From positions 1 to 6,508 of the forward strand of contig CAAGIP010000243.1 of NCBI GenBank assembly GCA_900769955.1: a DNA stretch of 6,508 nt, in the 5' to 3' direction. Source of the DNA: Spirochaetia bacterium. Its GTDB lineage: Bacteria; Spirochaetota; Spirochaetia; Sphaerochaetales; Sphaerochaetaceae. This document shows positions 1-6,027 of the stretch, one piece after another (positions within the stretch are counted from its first letter, which is position 1; every line of letters starts with the position of its first letter). The notes beneath the pieces are model-generated. The model had not been told where the DNA came from. It did not search any database and saw only the letters and a program-made list of their open reading frames with translations. A program made the position numbers and the translations under genes.

Positions 1-59
1 TCGATAAATATAAGAACGGGCAGTTCTGAGATTATATGGTTGAAGGTAAGGACTGAGCA
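1..59. other. Window-edge leader before the first small gene
   Basis: No complete gene fits here. On the plus strand the third frame is open from the window edge to a TGA at 27-29 (about eight residues, ending in Gln-Phe), which could be the tail of an upstream gene, but this is too short to judge. The frame with a stop at 79-81 is also open from the edge and equally uninformative. The segment carries the ribosome binding site of the next gene at 48-52. I could not find a convincing promoter pair. Confidence 0.3.
48..52 (+). promoter_or_regulatory. Ribosome binding site of the small gene at 60
   Basis: AAGGA at 48-52 lies 7 nt before the ATG at 60, which is good Shine-Dalgarno spacing. This is the main reason to believe that the ORF at 60-254 is translated and to choose the ATG at 60 over the in-frame ATG at 78. 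Confidence 0.5.
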
Positions 60-254
60 ATGTGTACTTATTCACAGATGATCCGTAGCAGCAGTTTTCA
101 GGAAGGCGAAGTATGTGGCGTACGTAAAGCCGCTATCGAAGTGTACCTTGATGGAGATGTCCCTTTGGAAAAGGCGGCGGCAAAGTGTTCTCTTCCCATC
201 CCTGAGTTTCTCATGCTTGTTGATACAGGAAGGGGCTGTTCTGAGCCTGCCTGA
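60..254 (+). CDS. Small protein with a possible UPF0175-like helix-turn-helix core
   Basis: This 64-residue ORF has a well-spaced AAGGA upstream. Residues about 23-56 read as an amphipathic helix, then Asp-Gly-Asp-Val-Pro-Leu, then a helix rich in Lys/Ala (EKAAAKCSL) and a second helix (PIPEFLMLVDTG). This resembles by eye the core of UPF0175 proteins, small putative DNA-binding antitoxin-like proteins in which an Ala-rich helix is followed by a short turn and an 'EFL-LL' helix. The family is often longer (about 80-90 residues), so the N-terminal strand region here would be short or degenerate. It is convergent with cca; the two stop codons are 4 bp apart and share a stem-loop. Any partner gene, such as a PIN-domain toxin, would be upstream of the window. 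The match is from memory only. A free-standing small HTH protein, a remnant, or a chance ORF are all possible. Confidence 0.42.
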   Translation: MCTYSQMIRSSSFQEGEVCGVRKAAIEVYLDGDVPLEKAAAKCSLPIPEFLMLVDTGRGCSEPA

Positions 255-269
255 TCATTCAGGCAAGCT
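244..269. terminator. Symmetric stem-loop over two convergent stop codons
   Basis: A perfect 7-bp inverted repeat (TGCCTGA at 248-254, TCAGGCA at 259-265) encloses a 4-nt TCAT loop. After one C/A mismatch (247/266) it extends by three more pairs (AGC at 244-246, GCT at 267-269). It contains the TGA of the plus-strand small gene (252-254) and the TGA of the minus-strand cca gene (261-259). No run of T follows on either strand, so it is not a canonical rho-independent terminator. A bidirectional transcript end or 3'-end stabiliser is inferred. Confidence 0.5.
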
Positions 270-1614
270 TAGATGCATGGATTCTGGCAAGGTTAATGAG
301 TTTATCCCTTTCATTGAGGGATGGATCCTCAATTACTTCGTCCAGAAGGTAATTGAGTACCATGCCGAGCTTTTTGCCTTCCGCAATTTTTTCGTTTTTA
401 AGGTCATTCCCGTTCACGGCAAGATCCCGGAGGGTCATGGCACTCTGTTTTTCAACTTCAGTCCCTATCCTTTGTTCAAAGGAGTTCAGGAGGGTGAAGT
501 CCGCTTTCGGATCCATTGAAAGGGCATCTGAGCGCCGCACGTCGAAAAGCTCGGGAATGTCGTTAAGTCCCACCCTGATGATAAAGCGCCTGACCGCGCT
601 GTCAGACCACTCGGGAGTGTAGGCGAACATGTGGTTCCTTACCAGTGAACATGTCTTTCTTATCTCTTCAGTCGAGCACTTCAGTGTCTTCAGTGTCCTT
701 TCGGCAATTTTTTCAGAGATGTTCTCGTGACCGTAGAAGGTATATCCCGACTCCCTGTCCCCGCGTCTTGCCTCAACCTTTCCAAGATCATGGAAGAGGA
801 CGGCCAGCTTCACTGAGAGAGGGTATCCAAGACGCTTTGCTTCCTCAATTGCCTTAAGGGTATGGTGGTATACATCATCGCTGTGAAGGCCGAGCTGCTC
901 AAAGCCGTATGCGGCCTCCAGTTCGGGAAGTATGTATTTAAGAAGACCGGAGGTTCTTAAAAGCTCAAGCCCCCTTGCAGGCTCAGGACTGTCGATCAGG
1001 CGGAAGAACTCCTCCCTGATGCGCTCTTTCGATATGAGTGTAATCCTCTCAGCATCCTTCTTTACTGCCTCAAAGGTTTTTTCCTCGATTTCAAAGCCGA
1101 GCTTTGCGGCAAAGCGCACTGCACGGAGCATCCTCAGAGCATCCTCATCGAAGCGGTCCTTCGGCTCTCCGATCGCCCTTATCGTCTTTTTCTTCAGGTC
1201 CTCAAGACCTCCGTGGAGGTCTATGATGGTGCCGTCTTCGGTGGAGGCGGCAAATGCGTTTACCGTAAAGTCCCGTCTTGACAGATCCTCCGCGAGATCG
1301 CGGACGAAGGAGACACTGTCCGGGTGTCTTCCGTCGCTGTAGGCTCCTTCAGTCCTGAAGGTCGTTATCTCATAGGCTTCCTTTCTGTAGAGCACGGTCA
1401 CGGTGCCGTGCTTTATCCCCGTGGGGATGGTGGAGGAGGGGAAGAGGGCTGTGACTTCCTCAGGAGTGGCATCGGTCGTGAAGTCATAGTCATGATTTTC
1501 CCTGCCTAACAGGAAGTCCCTGACGGCACCTCCCACTATGTAGAGCTTATGACCGGAATCGGAGAATTTCCTTCCAAGGCTTAAGATGTCTCTGGTGAAC
1601 ACATATCTTTTCAT
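259..1614 (-). CDS. cca: CCA tRNA nucleotidyltransferase (class II, with HD domain)
   Basis: This 451-residue enzyme adds or repairs the 3' CCA end of tRNAs in the cytoplasm, using CTP and ATP without a nucleic acid template. Visible class II polymerase-beta-like motifs are: GGAVRD at residues 28-33; the metal-binding pair Asp42/Asp44 in DYDFTT; TTFRTEG at 84-90; RRDFTVNA at 113-120; and EDALRMLRAVRF at 157-168, whose Glu157, Asp158 and Arg161 form the nucleotide-reading EDxxR template. The flexible loop between motifs A and B (about residues 87-105) is intact. CC-only enzymes are known to lack it, so full CCA-adding (or A-adding) activity is favoured. An HD domain follows, with VYHH at 248-251, His275-Asp276 and His296. 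Length is normal for the family. The gene is monocistronic in this window, divergent from ileS. The start has no Shine-Dalgarno but lies just downstream of a strong promoter match. Confidence 0.96.
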   Translation of the reverse strand: MKRYVFTRDILSLGRKFSDSGHKLYIVGGAVRDFLLGRENHDYDFTTDATPEEVTALFPSSTIPTGIKHGTVTVLYRKEAYEITTFRTEGAYSDGRHPDSVSFVRDLAEDLSRRDFTVNAFAASTEDGTIIDLHGGLEDLKKKTIRAIGEPKDRFDEDALRMLRAVRFAAKLGFEIEEKTFEAVKKDAERITLISKERIREEFFRLIDSPEPARGLELLRTSGLLKYILPELEAAYGFEQLGLHSDDVYHHTLKAIEEAKRLGYPLSVKLAVLFHDLGKVEARRGDRESGYTFYGHENISEKIAERTLKTLKCSTEEIRKTCSLVRNHMFAYTPEWSDSAVRRFIIRVGLNDIPELFDVRRSDALSMDPKADFTLLNSFEQRIGTEVEKQSAMTLRDLAVNGNDLKNEKIAEGKKLGMVLNYLLDEVIEDPSLNERDKLINLARIHASKLA

Positions 1615-1623
1615 CTTTATTGG

Positions 1624-1652
1624 ATTTTATGTGATAAACACATGTTTTTCAA
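1624..1652 (-). promoter_or_regulatory. Sigma-70-type promoter for cca, nearly leaderless
   Basis: Read on the minus strand there is TTGAAA (1652-1647), a 17-nt spacer and TAAAAT (1629-1624), matching the housekeeping consensus at five of six positions in each box. Normal spacing puts the transcription start near 1617, about 3 nt before the cca ATG at 1614. That fits the absence of a Shine-Dalgarno in front of cca. The spacer contains an imperfect palindrome (AAACA-CA-TGTTT, 1636-1647) that could bind a protein, but nothing shows that it does. Confidence 0.6.
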
Positions 1653-1697
1653 TTGTGAAGTCACCCTCCGTATCAGGATGCGCACCTTTGGTTTATA

Positions 1698-1726
1698 TTG
1701 AATAAAATCAGCGTATGGAATAACAT
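1698..1726 (+). promoter_or_regulatory. Candidate sigma-70 promoter for the ileS operon
   Basis: TTGAAT (1698-1703), a 17-nt spacer and TAACAT (1721-1726) match the consensus at four of six positions in each box. The start site would be near 1733, giving a 5' leader of about 23 nt that contains the ileS Shine-Dalgarno. Other AT-rich hexamers nearby (TATATT at 1694, TAAAAT at 1703) lack good -35 partners. The remainder of the 141-bp divergent region shows no T-box or attenuator fold. Confidence 0.4.
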
Positions 1727-1742
1727 GAGAGCAATATCTTTT

Positions 1743-1748
1743 AGGAGA
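1743..1748 (+). promoter_or_regulatory. Ribosome binding site of ileS
   Basis: AGGAGA at 1743-1748 lies 7 nt before the ATG at 1756. This is a strong Shine-Dalgarno that fixes the ileS start, in clear contrast to the divergent cca gene, which has none. Confidence 0.8.
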
Positions 1749-1755
1749 TCATACA

Positions 1756-4700
1756 ATGTTCAAGAGCGTAAACAATAAAGTTGATTTCGCGACAATGGAA
1801 GAAGGTGTTCTCAGTTTCTGGAAGGAGAACGACATCTTCAGAAAGTCAGTCGATATGAGAAGCGCGGACAACGAATATGTCTTCTATGACGGACCTCCGT
1901 TCGCAACGGGACTCCCTCATTTCGGACACTTCGTTCCCGGCACGATCAAGGATGCCATCCCCCGTTACCAGACCATGAAGGGCAAGAAGGTCGTCAGGGG
2001 TTTCGGATGGGACTGCCACGGACTTCCCGTTGAGAGCCTCATTCAGAAAGAGCTGGGCATCTCCGGTCACCGCGCCATCGTCGAATATGGTGTTGACCGC
2101 TTCAACGAGAAGTGCCGCTCTTCAGTTCTGAAATATACGAAAGAGTGGGAAGAAGCCGTAAACAGAATGGGCCGCTGGGTCGATTTCGAAAACGGATACA
2201 GAACGATGGACAAGGATTACATGGAGTCCATCTGGTGGGTCTTCAAGACACTCTATGACAAGGGACTCATCTATGAGGGCTTCAACATCCTGCCTTATTC
2301 ACCGGCTCTGGCATGTCCTCTTTCAAACATGGAAGTTAACCTCGGCGGTTATAAGGATGTCACAGATCCTGCCGTAACGATCCGCTTTGCCGTTGACGGT
2401 GAGGAAAACTCATACTTCCTCGCTTGGACGACGACCCCCTGGACGCTTCCCTCAAACCTCGCCCTCTGTGTCGGACCGGACATTGACTACGTCAAGGTTG
2501 AGGATCTGGAAAGCCATGACTTCTACTACCTTGCAAAGGCACTTATCGGAAAGTACTACAAGGATGAGAAGGGCTACAGGATCGTACGTGAGGTTAAGGG
2601 ATCTGAGCTTAAGGGCATGACCTACGAGCCTCTCTTCCCGTACTTTGCTGACCTCAAGGCACAGGGTGCCTTCGTGGTCGTATGCGGCGACCACGTCACC
2701 ACAGAGGACGGCTGCGGTATCGTTCACACAGCTCCCGGCTTCGGTGAGGAAGACTACCAGGTACTAAAGGGTACAGGCATTCCCACCGTGTGTCCGATCG
2801 ACGAGGAGTGTAAGTTCACTTCCGAAGTTCCCGACTGGGAAGGCGTGTTCGTAAAGGATGCCGACAAGCCCATCATCCAGTGGCTTAAGGACCATGGCAA
2901 GCTCGTTAAGAGGGAGAACTACCTCCACTCATATCCCTTCTGCTGGAGAACGGGAGCACCCCTTATCTACAGGGCAATGAGCTGCTGGTTCGTTGATGTT
3001 CCGAAGATCAAGGAGAAGATGCTTGCTGCAAACGAGCAGATCACATGGGTTCCCGACCACATCAAGCACGGCCGTTTCGGCAAGTGGCTTGAGGGTGCAC
3101 GTGAGTGGGCGATCAGCCGTAACAGATTCTGGGGTAACCCGATCCCTGTCTGGAAGTGTGACGGCTCGGACTATATCGAAGTAATCGGTTCCTGCGAGGA
3201 GCTTGAGAAAAAGAGCGGCGTGAAAGTTACCGACCTTCACAAGCACTTCGTTGACAACATCACCTGGCCCAGCCCCGACGGAAAGGGTACGATGAGACGT
3301 ATCCCCGATGTCCTTGACTGCTGGTTTGAGTCAGGCTCAATGCCTTATGCCCAGATGCACTATCCGTTAGAGAACAAGGAAAGGTTCGAGAAGAACTTCC
3401 CTGCGGACTTCATCAACGAAGGTCTCGATCAGACAAGAGGCTGGTTCTACTCCCTTACGGTCATCGCAGCCGGTATCTTCGACAAGCCTGCATTCCTGAA
3501 CTGTATCTGTTCCGGTATCGTGCTTACCGCGGACGGCAAGAAGATGAGTAAGAGCCTCCACAACTACACTGACCCGATGGAGATCGTTAAAAAGTACGGT
3601 GCGGATGCACTCCGCTTCGCGCTTCTGAACTCAACTGTTGTCAAGGCTGATGACCTGAAGTTCAGCGAGGACAGCGTAAGTGAAGTCATCAAGACTCTCC
3701 TCCTGCCGCTCTGGAACGCATACTCATTCTTCGTGACTTATGCCAATATCGACGGCTACGTTCCTTCCGAGACTCCGTATGATAAACTGGAGAACCCGCT
3801 TGACAGATGGATCATCAGTGCGACTAACCGCCTCGTTGAGGATGTCACCAACGCATTCGATTCCTATGACGTGCAGGCCGTATGTCAGGCTATCGTGGCA
3901 TTCATCGATGACCTCAACAACTGGTACATCAGAAGATCGAGAAGGAGATTCTGGAAGAGCGAGAGCGATCAGGACAAGAAGAGCGCATATGACACGCTCT
4001 ACAAGGTGCTCATGACCTTCACCAAGGTCGCATGCCCCGTGATCCCGTTCGTGACTGAGGAGATCTATCAGAACCTCAGGACAGCCGACATGCCCGAATC
4101 AATCCATCTCTGTGACTTCCCTGTCGCAGCTGAAAGCGAGAGGGATGCAGCGCTTGAGAAGGAAATGAGCCTCGTCATGAAGGCTGTGGCAATGGGCCGC
4201 TCCCTCAGGGCCAGCTCCAACCTCAAGGTCCGTCAGCCGCTGAAGTCCTACTTCATCGTCGACAGGGATGATGAAGACAGGGCCATCCTCGAGAAGGACA
4301 GTGAGATCATCAGGGAAGAACTCAACGTCAAGAAGGTTGTTCTTGAGAGCGATGAGTCAGCCCTCGTATCATATTCATGTAAGGCAAACTTCAAGGTGCT
4401 CGGTTCCAGACTCGGTAAGAGCATGAAGGAAGTTGCTTCCATGATCCAGGCATTCCCCACCGAAACCATCGCGGCAATCCTCGACGGTAAGGCTGAGAGT
4501 GTCACATACTCTGCCGGAACGATTGACATCACGAAGGATGACATCCTCGTGCAGAGAAGCGAAAAGGAAAACGTCAAGGTCGTAAACGACGGTGCGCTCA
4601 CCGTAGGTTTCGATACCGAGATCACACCCGAGCTTCTTGAGGAAGGTCTTTCCAGAGATCTCGTCAGATCGGTCCAGACCAAGAGAAAGGAAATGAATCT

Positions 4701-4884
4701 TGCCGTATCAGACCATATCACGCTCACTGTCTTCGGCAGTGAAACGGCCAATAAGGCATTCGAGCACTTTGCCGCCTACATCTCAGGTGAGACGCTTGCG
4801 GATGAGATGACAATCGCTGACAATGACGGTGAAAATGCTGAGTGCGGAGAAGAAACAGTAAAGGTAAAGGTAGAAAAGAAATGA
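1756..4884 (+). CDS. ileS: Isoleucyl-tRNA synthetase, type 2 (archaeal/eukaryote-like)
   Basis: This 1042-residue cytoplasmic class I synthetase charges tRNA-Ile. Signatures in order are: HFGH at 55-58 (the HIGH motif); a CP1 editing domain with TTTPWTLPSN at 225-234 and GIVHTAPGFGEED at 321-333 (His324, Asp333), which hydrolyses mischarged Val-tRNA-Ile; DCWFESGSMPY at 521-531; DQTRGWFY at 558-565; KMSKS at 596-600; and the anticodon-binding domain hallmark NWYIRRSRRRFW at 722-733. The length and the lack of the C-terminal Cys4 zinc finger of E. coli-type enzymes place it in the type 2 group. Members of this group are commonly little affected by mupirocin, so natural tolerance is inferred. 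Codon choice is strongly biased (AAG, ATC, CTC, GAC), as in highly expressed genes. It heads the plus-strand operon, and its TGA overlaps the next ATG. No T-box precedes it. Confidence 0.97.
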   Translation: MFKSVNNKVDFATMEEGVLSFWKENDIFRKSVDMRSADNEYVFYDGPPFATGLPHFGHFVPGTIKDAIPRYQTMKGKKVVRGFGWDCHGLPVESLIQKELGISGHRAIVEYGVDRFNEKCRSSVLKYTKEWEEAVNRMGRWVDFENGYRTMDKDYMESIWWVFKTLYDKGLIYEGFNILPYSPALACPLSNMEVNLGGYKDVTDPAVTIRFAVDGEENSYFLAWTTTPWTLPSNLALCVGPDIDYVKVEDLESHDFYYLAKALIGKYYKDEKGYRIVREVKGSELKGMTYEPLFPYFADLKAQGAFVVVCGDHVTTEDGCGIVHTAPGFGEEDYQVLKGTGIPTVCPIDEECKFTSEVPDWEGVFVKDADKPIIQWLKDHGKLVKRENYLHSYPFCWRTGAPLIYRAMSCWFVDVPKIKEKMLAANEQITWVPDHIKHGRFGKWLEGAREWAISRNRFWGNPIPVWKCDGSDYIEVIGSCEELEKKSGVKVTDLHKHFVDNITWPSPDGKGTMRRIPDVLDCWFESGSMPYAQMHYPLENKERFEKNFPADFINEGLDQTRGWFYSLTVIAAGIFDKPAFLNCICSGIVLTADGKKMSKSLHNYTDPMEIVKKYGADALRFALLNSTVVKADDLKFSEDSVSEVIKTLLLPLWNAYSFFVTYANIDGYVPSETPYDKLENPLDRWIISATNRLVEDVTNAFDSYDVQAVCQAIVAFIDDLNNWYIRRSRRRFWKSESDQDKKSAYDTLYKVLMTFTKVACPVIPFVTEEIYQNLRTADMPESIHLCDFPVAAESERDAALEKEMSLVMKAVAMGRSLRASSNLKVRQPLKSYFIVDRDDEDRAILEKDSEIIREELNVKKVVLESDESALVSYSCKANFKVLGSRLGKSMKEVASMIQAFPTETIAAILDGKAESVTYSAGTIDITKDDILVQRSEKENVKVVNDGALTVGFDTEITPELLEEGLSRDLVRSVQTKRKEMNLAVSDHITLTVFGSETANKAFEHFAAYISGETLADEMTIADNDGENAECGEETVKVKVEKK

Positions 4885-5795
4885 AGAAGCACCACCTCTT
4901 TCTGGCCATCGCAGTGCTTTTGACGGCACTTCTCGCCTCATGTACGAACACGCACGTATTTGAGGATGGATACTATTTCCAGGCTATGGGAGAGGAGGCT
5001 GAAATCGTTGTTACTGTAGATACCCAGAAGGCGAGGGCTGCAAGGCCCTCCATTCTGGGAGTGGATGATTCCCTGCTTGCATCGCTCCTTGACAAAAGCA
5101 CCCGCGTGTCGGTGTCCCTGTCAAAGGATGAGTATGCCGAGGATGATCCCTATCCTGCCGACATCTCCTCGATGAACGTATCGGGAGCTGTCGAAGGGGA
5201 TTACAGCAAGTTCATGATTAATACGGGACTTGGCTTTTCAAAAGAGTTTTCGAAGGTGAAGGAAGATGGGGTGAAATTCTACACCGATAAGGAAAACTCC
5301 ATAGAGGTGGCATCTCCGACAAGCGGTGTCATCCTGTTCACGAACGACAGTTATCCTGAGCTCTATGACAGAACCATAAAAAACAGGGTAATCAACATAA
5401 GTGCCGAGAAGGCTACCCTTATCGGGGAAAGCGTAATGGGCCTTTATGTAAGAAGTCCGAGGACGATGATCCAGCTTGGATTCGAGATCCCTCTTACGGT
5501 CATCGTTCAGATGAGCGATGCAGTGATGTATGTCGTTGAGGAAGAAGGTGTCTTCTATCTCAATGCCGATATCACGATGAAGAGCGAGAGTCTCGCGAAG
5601 ACCCTTAACACACTGCTCCGCAACCAGGTTGTTGCCGAGATAAAGAGAAACGGCGGAAAGCCCGATTTCAAGGTCCTCGGACAGCAGTACATGGCGGACG
5701 GAGACAGAGTGCTCATCAGGGACCGGGAGATGAGTGAATCTGATCTTCAGGCCTTTGAGGCACAGATAAAACTGGCAAGCGGGAGTTTGATTTAA
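4881..5795 (+). CDS. Predicted lipoprotein of unknown function
   Basis: This 304-residue protein is one I do not recognise. The N-terminus is a textbook lipoprotein signal: MKKHH, a hydrophobic stretch at about 6-17, then the lipobox Leu18-Ala19-Ser20-Cys21. The mature protein should therefore be lipid-anchored outside the cytoplasmic membrane. Cys21 is the only cysteine and I see no tryptophan. The mature part looks like a soluble, mixed alpha/beta domain: Thr/Val-rich strands around 35-45, a hydrophobic strand segment near 200-225 and a Lys/Glu-rich helical C-terminus. There are no further membrane segments or repeats. The frame is open 13 codons further upstream to an ATG at 4842, but ATG 4881 is preferred: it gives the clean signal peptide, forms an ATGA overlap with ileS, and has AAAGG at 4866-4870. 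The overlap implies translational coupling to ileS. A surface or periplasmic role is inferred only from the signal. Confidence 0.85.
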   Translation: MKKHHLFLAIAVLLTALLASCTNTHVFEDGYYFQAMGEEAEIVVTVDTQKARAARPSILGVDDSLLASLLDKSTRVSVSLSKDEYAEDDPYPADISSMNVSGAVEGDYSKFMINTGLGFSKEFSKVKEDGVKFYTDKENSIEVASPTSGVILFTNDSYPELYDRTIKNRVINISAEKATLIGESVMGLYVRSPRTMIQLGFEIPLTVIVQMSDAVMYVVEEEGVFYLNADITMKSESLAKTLNTLLRNQVVAEIKRNGGKPDFKVLGQQYMADGDRVLIRDREMSESDLQAFEAQIKLASGSLI

Positions 5796-5796
5796 A

Positions 5797-6027
5797 ATGC
5801 CAATCTATACTTACAGATGCAAAAGCTGTGACAAAGTATTTGATAAGGAGAGGAGCATCGCCGATGTTCCCCTCACTGACTGTCCTTACTGCGGCACAAG
5901 GGACTCTCTGAAAAGAGTATATGGCGATGTTGCGGTCGTCTATCATGGTTCGGGCTATTACTGCACCGACCACAAGCATGAAGGCGGCTGCGGCTGCGGT
6001 AACTGCAGCTGCGGGGGAGGTGAATGA
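5797..6027 (+). CDS. FmdB-family zinc-ribbon protein
   Basis: This 76-residue protein opens with MPIYTYRC, the hallmark of FmdB/CxxC_CxxC_SSSS regulatory-type small proteins. The paired knuckles Cys8-x2-Cys11 and Cys29-x2-Cys32 should bind one zinc. The segment HGSGYY at 50-55 matches the usual end of the FmdB core. The family is widespread but its biochemical role is not settled: the name comes from a putative regulator of formamidase/amidase genes. The tail is unusual, with five further cysteines (56, 65, 67, 70, 72) plus His59 and His61 among glycines, which looks able to bind a second metal. The gene begins 1 bp after the lipoprotein stop, with GGGAG at 5781-5785 inside that upstream gene, and it ends overlapping trpS. 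It is therefore coupled in the operon, but a functional link to the synthetases is not shown. Confidence 0.85.
   Translation: MPIYTYRCKSCDKVFDKERSIADVPLTDCPYCGTRDSLKRVYGDVAVVYHGSGYYCTDHKHEGGCGCGNCSCGGGE
6013..6020 (+). promoter_or_regulatory. Ribosome binding site of trpS, inside the fmdB-like gene
   Basis: The purine run GGGGGAGG at 6013-6020 encodes the Gly-rich end of the zinc-ribbon protein and also serves as a strong Shine-Dalgarno. Two in-frame ATGs follow, at 6024 (3 nt spacing) and 6027 (6 nt spacing). The spacing favours 6027, which gives a 1-bp TGATG stop/start overlap. Confidence 0.65.

Noticed and set aside
115..519. Plus-strand ORF of 134 codons overlapping the end of cca
   Set aside because: It runs antisense through conserved cca coding sequence and out of frame over the small gene at 60-254. 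It has no recognisable protein pattern.
932..1342. Plus-strand ORF of 136 codons opposite cca
   Set aside because: Ser/Arg-rich antisense translation of the conserved catalytic and template region of cca. A shadow reading frame.
1655..1664. Short palindrome GTGA-AG-TCAC in the divergent region, resembling a CRP half-site pair
   Set aside because: The half-sites are only 2 bp apart instead of the 6 bp needed by CRP-type sites, and short palindromes like this arise by chance.
1615..1755. Possible T-box or other riboswitch upstream of ileS
   Set aside because: No T-box consensus, specifier loop or terminator/antiterminator pair is visible. The predicted leader is only about 23 nt.
4248..4751. 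Minus-strand ORF of 167 codons inside ileS
   Set aside because: Ser/Leu-rich antisense shadow of the ileS C-terminal domain, a product of the strong codon bias of ileS. No start signal.
4842..4880. Upstream ATG extending the lipoprotein by 13 residues
   Set aside because: It would add an Arg/Lys-rich stretch before a complete signal peptide and overlap ileS by 43 bp. The ATG at 4881 with the ATGA overlap is the better start.
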